Below, one piece after another: positions 1-6,335 of a stretch of 20,697 nt of DNA. The stretch spans positions 1-20,697 of the forward strand of contig JAEZUG010000062.1 in the NCBI GenBank assembly GCA_023421135.1, written 5' to 3'. This DNA comes from Candidatus Cloacimonadota bacterium (GTDB taxonomy: Bacteria > Cloacimonadota > Cloacimonadia > Cloacimonadales > Cloacimonadaceae). How positions within the stretch are numbered: the first letter of the stretch is position 1; each line of letters starts with the position of its first letter. The translations under genes were made by a program, and so were the position numbers. The notes beneath the pieces are model-generated. The model saw only the letters and a list, made by a program, of their open reading frames with translations, was not told where the DNA came from and ran no database searches.

Positions 1-390
1 TTCTGATCCAGAGCAAGAGCCGGAACTACGGTGTCCGCTATATCCTCGGGCAGAATGGTTATATTGTAAACCGGGTAATTCTCGTTGCCATCAATATGGT
101 CAGCCTTTAGTGAAATGGCATTAAGGCTCCATCACTATTTCCATATCCATAAATCCAATCCGTCCTATCTTCATTTTCTGTCCCATCTAAGAACTTACTA
201 TGCGGTGATTCATTTGCTGTGCTTTCGAATACTGAGTACTGCGCTATATGCATCATTACTATTTGTCAAGAATTTGAATTGTGCGTTTTCCCAAGAAGTC
301 AAGTATATGTTGCGAATCTTCCACGTCCCATTCATTAAGGATTGTTAAACCTTCTCTAAACACATAGTCTGCTACCAGATAGCTCCCTCG
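1..390 (-). pseudogene. Frame-broken coding remnant running off the left edge
   Basis: Three protein-like minus-strand stretches lie end to end in different frames. 390-259 reads with REGLTILNEWD and ends in TAG. 256-107 starts at an ATG, contains DWIYGYGNSDGALMPFH and ends in TAA. 131-1 contains ISLKADHIDGNENYPVYN and LPEDIADTVVPALA and continues past the window edge. The second and third overlap at about 107-131, and a one-base shift there would join them into ...GYGNSDGA-LNAISLKADHIDG.... I do not recognise a family; the composition (many D, N, G, aromatic residues) would suit an extracellular beta-rich protein. A second frame between 340 and 220 also reads fairly well, so the upstream part is ambiguous. 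It may be a decayed gene, or a partial gene whose intact body lies to the left. Confidence 0.3.
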
Positions 391-440
391 TTACACTGAT
401 TACCCATAACTTAATGCAGGATAAGCCTTTCTTTAGCTTT

Positions 441-484
441 CGCTAAGGAATCGCTAAGGGATCGCTAAAGCAGCGCTAATGAAT
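441..484. repeat. Four-copy 11-bp tandem repeat, CGCTAAGGAAT type
   Basis: Four consecutive 11-mers begin at 441, 452, 463 and 474: CGCTAAGGAAT, CGCTAAGGGAT, CGCTAAAGCAG and CGCTAATGAAT. The preceding CTTTAGC (431-437) is the reverse complement of GCTAAAG inside the third unit (464-470), so a weak hairpin is also possible. No function is visible. Confidence 0.6.
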
Positions 485-644
485 CGAAGGAGAGAGCAGG
501 GGGGTGGATTTGGTGGAGTGTCTGGGGTGAATCTCCCAGTCTAGGCCTGGCGTCATAGCCCGGAGGGCGAAAGATCATAGCGAGGGTGCGAAGCGCAGCG
601 GAGCCCCTCGTAAAAGTGAGTTCTGATTATGTTTATGATATCAT

Positions 645-692
645 CCCTTCCCCCTCTTGGAAAGCGCCAGCGCTTTCCAAGAGGGGGAGGGG
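645..692. repeat. Long hairpin, about 23-bp stem
   Basis: Positions 651-667 and 670-686 are perfect reverse complements (17 bp, core CTTGGAAAGCGC). The pairing extends outward to 645-692 with one G-T pair. The nominal gap is 2 nt. No T-run follows on either strand, so it is not a standard intrinsic terminator. It sits at the centre of the nested structure 563-817. Confidence 0.75.
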
Positions 693-745
693 ATTCCAAG
701 ATTATGCCAGGATGATTCAACGCAACGAGGGGCTCCGCTTCTTTT

Positions 746-775
746 CCCCATCAAACCGTATGCGGTTTGATGGGG
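746..775. repeat. Palindrome with AAACCG...CGGTTT core
   Basis: A perfect 13-bp stem, CCCCATCAAACCG (746-758) against 763-775, with a TATG loop. It interrupts the inverted copy of the 563-611 module. Palindromes with the same AAACCG/CGGTTT core but different outer stems occur at 1171-1190 and 9221-9238. Confidence 0.7.
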
Positions 776-939
776 AGACAGAAGCTCTGCACCATCGCTA
801 TGATCTTTCGCCTCTGCGAGGCTTCTTTCCGGCAGAACATCTCGTCTGAAGCCTGAACAGGCTCCGTGGATTCCTGACTTCGAGGCTGTTTGAAAAGGAG
901 CAGATTGTCCCGAGGTAGTCAGGAAGTCCGGAACGAAGT

Positions 940-1128
940 GGAGGACGCTGAATATAGCCCAGGACGCAGTCCTGGGGGACATGGCAAAGACAAACCTCTT
1001 AGTAAAAAGCTCCCGCCCATACCTTTGAAAGCTTACGCTCAAAGGTATGGGCGGGAGCTAATGTGTTCCTACGAATGCGCAACCCGAAAAACCCAGGACT
1101 GCGTCCTGGGCTATATTCAACGCCCTCC
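940..1128. repeat. Nested inverted-repeat structure 2
   Basis: A 37-nt module at 940-976 (GGAGGACGCTGAATATAGCC, then the small palindrome CCCAGGAC-GCA-GTCCTGGG at 958-976) recurs almost exactly in inverted form at 1092-1128. The two arms are centred on 1034. A 20-bp perfect hairpin at 1009-1028/1039-1058 shares that centre. This is the same concentric layout as 563-817, built from different arm and core sequences. Confidence 0.65.
1009..1058. repeat. Hairpin with 20-bp perfect stem
   Basis: Positions 1009-1028 (GCTCCCGCCCATACCTTTGA) are the exact reverse complement of 1039-1058. The 10-nt loop can partly pair again (AGC-TTAC-GCT). There is no adjacent T-run. It lies exactly at the centre of the nested structure 940-1128. 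Confidence 0.75.
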
Positions 1129-1170
1129 GGGCTGATAAAAGTGTTTTAACACAGTCTCGGTCCCACCCCA

Positions 1171-1190
1171 CCAAACCGCAAGCGGTTTGG
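1171..1190. repeat. Short palindrome, AAACCG core family
   Basis: CCAAACCGC (1171-1179) pairs with GCGGTTTGG (1182-1190), leaving a realistic CAAG loop. It shares its core with the palindromes at 746-775 and 9221-9238. Confidence 0.55.
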
Positions 1191-1410
1191 CGAGGACCAG
1201 GGCGCAGGAATGACGGGATGCTGGGCTGGCTGGGAGACTGAAGACACATATCTGGAGGGGCAGACCAAAGAGTGGCAGGTTGCATTAGTTTTGGTGTGGC
1301 AAACTCCTTTTTGCCACAGAGCTCGGAGAGCTCTCCTGTAGGCAGCTCCGCTGCCTCTGCCAATTCGGAGATTGGCAGACCAAGATCGGGAGCGACAGCT
1401 ACGCAGTTCT

Positions 1411-1524
1411 GTTCACTGTTCACTGTTCACTCGCTGGTCACTTGTCACTTGTTACTTGTCACTCCCAAGAAGCGACATGATGTCGCTTCCACTCTCGTCA
1501 CTTGTCACTTGTTACTTGTCACTT
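1411..1524. repeat. 7-bp tandem repeats (GTTCACT and GTCACTT types)
   Basis: GTTCACT occurs three times in tandem at 1411-1431. GTCACTT/GTTACTT heptamers occur four times at 1437-1463 and again at 1497-1524, an exact 60-bp offset. The palindrome GAAGCGACAT-G-ATGTCGCTTC (1469-1489) lies between the two blocks. The last block contains the stop codon of the minus-strand methyltransferase. Related heptamers occur at 8955-9000 (inverted) and 9795-9815. Confidence 0.7.
1469..1489. repeat. Palindrome GAAGCGACAT/ATGTCGCTTC
   Basis: A perfect 10-bp inverted repeat around a single central base. Near-identical copies (AAGCGACA-AGA-TGTCGCTT followed by CCAC) lie at about 8783-8801 and 9820-9840. Two of the three copies directly follow GTCACT heptamers and a CCCAA spacer, so heptamer array plus palindrome looks like a compound unit. 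Confidence 0.65.
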
Positions 1525-2247
1525 CCCAAAGACCAATTGATAAGCACAAACCGCAAAAGCCACACCCACATTCAGGGAATTCTTCCAGCCCTGCACCGGA
1601 AGCATCACCACCTGGTCGGCTTGCTGCAGAACCTCTTGCTCCAAGCCCAGGCTTTCATTGCCCAGGATCAGAGCCAGGGGAGCATGCACGCTAGCCTGGA
1701 AGATGGATTCAGCCGTCTCGGCAGTCTCCAGAGCGACAATCTGATAGCCTAGTGCCCGGTAGTGCCCGATCGCCTGGAGGCTATCATCAAAGTGCTGCCA
1801 GGCTACTTTATCCTCTGTTCCCATCGCAGTCTGCACCAGTTTGGGATGAGGAGGAACGGCAGTGATCCCACACAGAGCCAATTCTCCCAAGCCTAAACAC
1901 TCAGCCGTCCGAAAGATGGAGCCGACATTGAAGGCAGAGCGCAGATTATCCAGGATCACCACGATCCGGCTGGCTCTGTGGAGGCTTGATTGATCTGCCC
2001 AACGCAACCCGTCCCCTTTGAGGATGGCCATATCGCTATCCCTCAGGTCTTCCCTCTGAGCTCTGAGATCCAGCAGAGTGCGCAGAAACACTTCTCTATC
2101 CACAGCTTCCTGTTGCATTAGGCAGGAAAAAACTTTACGATTATCCGCATCCATCCAGGATAGAAGATGCTGCAATTCCTCTCTGAGAGCCTCGAAGCGG
2201 GAAGCATCTCCGGCATAGTGTTCCAGCTCGGCCAGAAGTCTTTCCAC
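1519..2247 (-). CDS. SpoU/TrmH-family RNA 2'-O-methyltransferase
   Basis: Predicted SAM-dependent methyltransferase of the SPOUT class, acting on the 2'-hydroxyl of a tRNA or rRNA nucleotide; the target cannot be read from sequence. The three SpoU motifs are clear. Motif 1 is at residues 98-113 (ILDNLRSAFNVGSIFR, with the conserved Asn and Arg). Motif 2 is LGNESLGL at 195-202. Motif 3 is LPVQGWKNSLNVGVA at 216-230, which forms the knotted SAM site. Residues 1-90 form a helical N-terminal extension, probably for RNA binding. The start is uncertain: GTG at 2247 has only a poor, too-close AAAGG, and coding-like sequence continues in frame to a stop at 2331-2329 (RIYKFQETKFKAL...) without an ATG. 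The TGA stop lies in a GTCACTT heptamer repeat. No partner gene is adjacent. Confidence 0.85.
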   Translation of the reverse strand: MERLLAELEHYAGDASRFEALREELQHLLSWMDADNRKVFSCLMQQEAVDREVFLRTLLDLRAQREDLRDSDMAILKGDGLRWADQSSLHRASRIVVILDNLRSAFNVGSIFRTAECLGLGELALCGITAVPPHPKLVQTAMGTEDKVAWQHFDDSLQAIGHYRALGYQIVALETAETAESIFQASVHAPLALILGNESLGLEQEVLQQADQVVMLPVQGWKNSLNVGVAFAVCAYQLVFGK

Positions 2248-2468
2248 GGCCTTTATCTGCTTCTGGGGCTCCAGAGCTTTGAACTTAGTTTCCTGAAACT
2301 TATAGATTCTTTGGATAGGTCTCTCCAGCTATTTTTTGTGCCAGAATCTCCGGAGCGGGACTTTCGGACAAGGTTTTTCTTGACTATTTGCAGAGTTTAC
2401 AGAGAAAGGTGAAGATGGCTTGCATTGCATAAGAGCCTGCTGACCGGACTAATTAAGGAAGAGATAGA

Positions 2469-4136
2469 ATGATATCCATATTTATAGACTACAAACTGGA
2501 ACGTTTCGAAAAAGAAATCAAGCACGCTATGAGCTTTATTTTCGACAGCCTGGGCTACAGCCACACTTTTATTACAGATCTCACCAAGCTCAGGAACAAC
2601 GACATCCTATTTATCTATGCTTTTGCAGAGCCTTCGGTGGAGGATCTGCGCGCTTTGGCACGCTTCTACATCACCATGTTCATCCCTGCCGATGCCGAGC
2701 TCTATGATGCCAAGACCTACAGCACCGGAAAACTCAAGCGCAATCTGAAGGAAGTCAAGCTCCTCTCTCCCACTCCTGTGATCTCCCCCCGCACCTTTAA
2801 GTACCCGGCAGAGAACTACTCTGAACTGGAGATCAACGCTGGCAAGTTCAATTTCGATATAGTCGCCAATGTTTTCTTCCATCTTTCCAGCATGGAAGAA
2901 CAGATCGACCAGCAGCGCAACGACGCCGGATGCTATCCCGAAACAGCCAGTGCTTTCTATAAATATCGCGAGCTTCCTTTTGTGGATAATATGCTCTGGC
3001 TCATGGACAGCATGATCCGCGAGCATAGTAAGGCAGGAGGCACTTACATCGTGCAGAAGATGAATTGGCCCACAGGGCAGGAATCTGCCGCTATCCTTTG
3101 CCACAGCGTGGACGATCTGCAAAAATGGGATCTGCAATCCCTGATTCTCTCTATTGCCGATGACCTCCTGATGATAGTCAGCTTTTCCTGGATGCAGTTC
3201 TGGCATCAGCTTGCAGGTAAGTTCAAGTATATGTTTACCAATTACGAGCTCAATTGGAACTTCGACGAATTCACCAGGATGGAGCAGGATGCAGGCTTCC
3301 GGAGCACCTTCTTTGTGGCATCCCAGGGTTGTGCCGAGATAGACTATAATCTGGACGACACAGACCTTCTGGAAGAGATCCGGGATCTGGTGAAGAACGG
3401 CAATGAGGTGGGGCTGCTAGTGACTCATGACAAGAAAAACCGGGATGAGCTCAGCACCCGGAAACAAATCTTGCAACATCAAACCAAGCTGGATGATCTG
3501 GGCCTCAAGACCATTGACTCTCAGATCGATCCCGACTTCTTTGTGCTGCAAAGCAATCTCGCACCAGCTTATACTATGAACACCGCTCTGCAGGATAATC
3601 CGGGCTTCAAGCATGGCATCTCCGTCCCCTACCGTCCCTGGCTCAAAAGCGGGAAGGCCTCTGCTCTGGAGATTCCTACTGTGATGCGGGATCGCTTTAT
3701 GAAGCTGAAACGGCATAAGCTGATGTCTCTGGACGATGCCAAGCATCTTGCCCGCCGCTATCTGGAAAAGGTGAGCCGCAGCCACGGCGTCTTTGCCATG
3801 GATTTCAGGATTGCCTCTTACACAGATATTTATTATGCGCCCAAGCTCTATCCCTATATCCTGGCACTGCTTAAAGCCGGTAAAAGCTGGGTCTGCAAAG
3901 CATCTGAGCTATCTTCCTGGTGGGAGAAGCGCAGCCGCGTGCTGATCGATGAGAGCGATTATGAATTCAGCGTGAGCTTCCGGGATGATATAGAAAGCCT
4001 CTGCCTCCAGATCAATGGAGATGTGAAGGTGGTGGAGATAGATGGAGCAAGTGCCTCGGTCGATGGTAACAAGATCCGCTTCTCTGGCGTGAAAGCAGAT
4101 ACCATTGCGGTGATCCGGCTAGACCATAGGAAATGA
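2469..4136 (+). CDS. Polysaccharide-deacetylase-like protein (DUF7033/NodB type), catalytic motifs altered
   Basis: A 555-residue protein preceded by AAGGAAGAG about 6 nt before ATG. Residues 1-205 resemble the N-terminal region that precedes NodB-like domains in Bacteroidetes-type deacetylases, with the typical FNFDIVANVFFHLSSMEEQ at 127-145. The NodB-like barrel follows: CHSVDD at 211-216, GFRSTFFVAS at 276-285, GNEVGLLVTHD at 311-321 and GFKHGISVPYRPW at 379-391. In active relatives the first motif is HDxD-like and the second has a metal-binding His after GL; here these read HSVDD and GLLVTH, so catalysis is doubtful. There is no signal peptide or membrane segment, so it is likely cytoplasmic. 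It overlaps the next glycosyltransferase by 4 nt (ATGA), which points to a role in surface glycan or glycolipid synthesis. The fold call is from motif memory. Confidence 0.65.
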   Translation: MISIFIDYKLERFEKEIKHAMSFIFDSLGYSHTFITDLTKLRNNDILFIYAFAEPSVEDLRALARFYITMFIPADAELYDAKTYSTGKLKRNLKEVKLLSPTPVISPRTFKYPAENYSELEINAGKFNFDIVANVFFHLSSMEEQIDQQRNDAGCYPETASAFYKYRELPFVDNMLWLMDSMIREHSKAGGTYIVQKMNWPTGQESAAILCHSVDDLQKWDLQSLILSIADDLLMIVSFSWMQFWHQLAGKFKYMFTNYELNWNFDEFTRMEQDAGFRSTFFVASQGCAEIDYNLDDTDLLEEIRDLVKNGNEVGLLVTHDKKNRDELSTRKQILQHQTKLDDLGLKTIDSQIDPDFFVLQSNLAPAYTMNTALQDNPGFKHGISVPYRPWLKSGKASALEIPTVMRDRFMKLKRHKLMSLDDAKHLARRYLEKVSRSHGVFAMDFRIASYTDIYYAPKLYPYILALLKAGKSWVCKASELSSWWEKRSRVLIDESDYEFSVSFRDDIESLCLQINGDVKVVEIDGASASVDGNKIRFSGVKADTIAVIRLDHRK

Positions 4137-5251
4137 AGAAACTACTCCAACTGCACACTTTACCGCTTCTTACCGGCGTGCAAAACTTCAGCCTGCACCT
4201 CTTGGACGGTTTGCCTCCTGAGGAGTATATCCAGGTGATTGCCTCAGCTCCCGGAGGAGACTTGGTGGAAGCCTGCAAGAACAGAGGGATCCGCCACATA
4301 CCCATCAGCCACATGAGACGCAGCCTTGGCATCTGGGATATCGTTGCTTTACTGCAGATCATCCAAGTGCTCAGACGTGAACGTTTTGACATAGTTCATA
4401 CAAACTCCTCCAAAGCCGGGTTTTTAGGTCGTCTCGCTGCCCGGATCTGCAGGGTGCAATACGTGATCCACACTTCCCACGGCATGCCCTTTCAGGAGGG
4501 TCAAGCACCTGGTGAATACAAGCTCTATAGGTTGCTCGAAGGTTTGGGAAACAAGCTATGTGACACCGTGGTCTTTGTGAACGATTCAGACCGGGAGCGC
4601 AGCCTGAAGCTTGGCTTGGTCAAGCCTTCCCAGGCCTGCACTATCTACAATGCCATCCCTCCCACCCTGGAAGCCAAACTATCCGGGATTGCTTCCAGAC
4701 GTCATCCCTCTCCCGGAGAAGCTATCCGGATTGGTTCTACTCTTCGTTTTTCACCTCAAAAAAACACAGTTGAGCTAACCACAGCTTTGATTAAAGCCTG
4801 CAACCTCGAGAGCAGGCTGAGCTTTGAACTATTGGGCGAAGGAGAAAATCTGGAGCTCTGCCGCAGCATGGTACGCAGCCACAAGCTGGAAGATCGGATC
4901 ATTCTTCCCGGCTGGGTCTCGGATGTCAGCACCCGACTCGCGGATTGGGATGCTTTTATTCTTTATTCACGCTGGGAAGCCATGCCTTTCAGCATCATAG
5001 AAGCCATGCACACCGGTCTTCCTGTGATCGGAAGTGACATTCCTTCCATCCTGGAACTGGTCAATCCTGAGAATGGCTATATCGTAGCCCTGGATAGACC
5101 TGATGAGCTTGTCTCTCTCCTCACCCAGCTTCCCGGCAGAAAGCAGGAGCTGCTCTCCAAGGGCGAGAATGCCCTCCGCTTCATCCGAACCAAAACCAAC
5201 TACTCTACTATGGTGCACCAATACCTGAAGCTTTACCGCAGAGGAGCCTGA
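4133..5251 (+). CDS. Glycosyltransferase family 4 (GT-B fold)
   Basis: A 372-residue predicted retaining GT4 enzyme that transfers a sugar from a nucleotide donor to a lipid-linked or growing glycan at the cytoplasmic membrane face. The N-terminal half has the acceptor-domain signature DIVHTNSSKAGFLGRLAAR at 86-104 and HTSHGMPF at 113-120. The C-terminal half has RIGSTLRFSPQKN at 199-211, LLGEGEN at 233-239, LPGWVSD at 258-264 and the family EX7E motif in EAMPFSIIE (E282, E290), then the nucleotide-binding loop GLPVIGSDIPSILE. The start overlaps the upstream stop in an ATGA, so translation is coupled. It is followed after one base by the lipid-carrier transferase, suggesting it adds a sugar to the product of that enzyme. 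Donor and acceptor are unknown. Confidence 0.88.
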   Translation: MKKLLQLHTLPLLTGVQNFSLHLLDGLPPEEYIQVIASAPGGDLVEACKNRGIRHIPISHMRRSLGIWDIVALLQIIQVLRRERFDIVHTNSSKAGFLGRLAARICRVQYVIHTSHGMPFQEGQAPGEYKLYRLLEGLGNKLCDTVVFVNDSDRERSLKLGLVKPSQACTIYNAIPPTLEAKLSGIASRRHPSPGEAIRIGSTLRFSPQKNTVELTTALIKACNLESRLSFELLGEGENLELCRSMVRSHKLEDRIILPGWVSDVSTRLADWDAFILYSRWEAMPFSIIEAMHTGLPVIGSDIPSILELVNPENGYIVALDRPDELVSLLTQLPGRKQELLSKGENALRFIRTKTNYSTMVHQYLKLYRRGA

Positions 5252-5252
5252 G

Positions 5253-6335
5253 ATGAGCCTCTTAGTCATCTTGGCTGCCCTCTTCGTGCTGATCACTTGC
5301 CTGCTTCTGGTGCCTCTGAACATCAGAATCTCGAACCGCCTGAAGATTCAGGCTCATCCCGATCCCAGAAAGATACACAACACTCAGATCCCCGAAGCCG
5401 GAGGTCTCTCCTTTGGCCTGCCAATCCTGCTGGCTCAAACAGTTCTGGGTGTATTCTGGTATCAGGAATATGGGCTCCTGCTTCCCGGCTTAGCTGCAGC
5501 AGGTTTTCTGGCACTGATCTTTGGAGTGCTGGACGATCGCTTTGAGCTCAAGCCCTGGCCCAAGCTGGGAGGCTATCTGGTTCTCTGCGTTGTCCTCTAT
5601 CTCTTGGGTTACAAAGTTACATATCTTACCAATCCCTTTGGAACGGAGCTGTATCTGGGCTGGCTATCCTTCCCTGTATCCATCATCTGGTTCCTGGCCA
5701 TCATCAATGCCATCAACCTGATAGACGGCATCGATGGCCTGGCGGCTGGGATCACAGTGATAGTCTGTGCTGTGCTTACCTTTGTAGGCATTAAGTACAA
5801 GAACATGCTGGTCATCTCCATAGCCACTATGCTGCTGGCAGGCAACCTGAGCTTTCTGAAGTATAACTTTGCTCCCGCCAGGATCTTCATGGGAGATACC
5901 GGCGCCACCTTTATAGGCTTGAATCTGGCAGCCATCACCACTGCCGGAGAGTCCCAGTACAAAGGCATCACATCCATGACCCTGATGATCCCCCTGGCAG
6001 TAATGGCAGTGCCCATGCTGGATGTCGTGCTGGCCGTGTTTCGTCGCTTGAAAAGAGGTGGAGTCTTCACCGCTGATAAAGCTCATATCCACCACACCAT
6101 GCTCGGAATGGGTCTGTCCCATCGGGCAATATCGATTATCGTGTATATAGTAACGCTATTGTTTGGACTAATTGCCATCGGATTTTCTTTTACGGGGAAG
6201 CAAGTGCTCTTCCTACTTTTACTGAGCCTCCTATCTTTGATGGTGGTTCTGGCTTACATACTGATGCGTCAGGAGCTTAAGAATGAAAAAGATAAAACTC
6301 TGCACACTGATTCTCGCCCTAAGCCTCGGCCTTAG
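5253..6335 (+). CDS. MraY/WecA/TagO-family undecaprenyl-phosphate sugar-1-phosphate transferase
   Basis: A 360-residue polytopic membrane enzyme that transfers a HexNAc-1-phosphate from a UDP-sugar to undecaprenyl phosphate, starting a lipid-linked glycan. Conserved family motifs are present: HPDPRKIHNTQIPEAGGL at 35-52, GVLDDR at 91-96 (Mg-binding DD), NAINLIDGIDGL at 152-163, FMGDTGA at 212-218 and the cytoplasmic HIHH at 278-281. About ten hydrophobic segments are visible, the last at 318-337. WecA/TagO-type is favoured over MraY itself because the HIHH loop and glycosyltransferase neighbours fit O-antigen or capsule initiation, and no mur genes are nearby. RBS GAGGAG precedes ATG. The 3' end overlaps the next gene by 53 nt. 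Confidence 0.9.
   Translation: MSLLVILAALFVLITCLLLVPLNIRISNRLKIQAHPDPRKIHNTQIPEAGGLSFGLPILLAQTVLGVFWYQEYGLLLPGLAAAGFLALIFGVLDDRFELKPWPKLGGYLVLCVVLYLLGYKVTYLTNPFGTELYLGWLSFPVSIIWFLAIINAINLIDGIDGLAAGITVIVCAVLTFVGIKYKNMLVISIATMLLAGNLSFLKYNFAPARIFMGDTGATFIGLNLAAITTAGESQYKGITSMTLMIPLAVMAVPMLDVVLAVFRRLKRGGVFTADKAHIHHTMLGMGLSHRAISIIVYIVTLLFGLIAIGFSFTGKQVLFLLLLSLLSLMVVLAYILMRQELKNEKDKTLHTDSRPKPRP

Larger units (their letters stand above)
563..817. repeat. Nested inverted-repeat structure 1
   Basis: A module at 563-611 (GGCGAAAGATCATAGCGA, then GCGGAGCCCCTCGT) recurs inverted at 725-817. The inverted copy carries an extra stretch of about 40 nt between its two halves, and that stretch is itself a stem-loop (746-775). 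The inner arms 597-611 and 725-739 are centred on about 668, the same centre as the long hairpin at 645-692. The structure is therefore concentric: hairpin inside, module arms outside. Confidence 0.6.
391..1518. other. Repeat-rich intergenic region without a credible gene
   Basis: About 1.1 kb with no convincing CDS on either strand. Open frames here (for example 586-849, 890-1135, 1272-1752 plus; 641-1042, 1058-1423 minus) run through palindromes and tandem repeats, lack recognisable domains, and translate both arms of the hairpins. The content is an 11-bp tandem repeat, two nested inverted-repeat structures, one further stem-loop with an AAACCG core, and 7-bp tandem repeats reaching into the 3' end of the methyltransferase gene. 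These are listed separately. Confidence 0.7.

Noticed and set aside
85..348. 87-residue plus-strand frame
   Set aside because: His/Leu/Tyr-rich, no recognisable features, and the opposite strand reads more like protein.
1411..1524. Possible CRISPR array
   Set aside because: Units are 7 bp and contiguous with no unique spacers; no cas genes are present. The same applies to 441-484, 8858-8901 and 9478-9755.
586..1752. Plus- and minus-strand open frames across the repeat field
   Set aside because: They translate palindromes and heptamer arrays, with no ribosome-binding site pattern or recognisable family.
2380..2408. Promoter for the plus-strand glycan block from TTGACT at 2380-2385
   Set aside because: No acceptable -10 hexamer at 16-18 nt; AGAAAG is found there.
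5253..6335. MraY (peptidoglycan precursor) assignment
   Set aside because: The HIHH loop and overall layout fit WecA/TagO-like enzymes, and the neighbours are glycan genes rather than mur genes. Not fully excluded.
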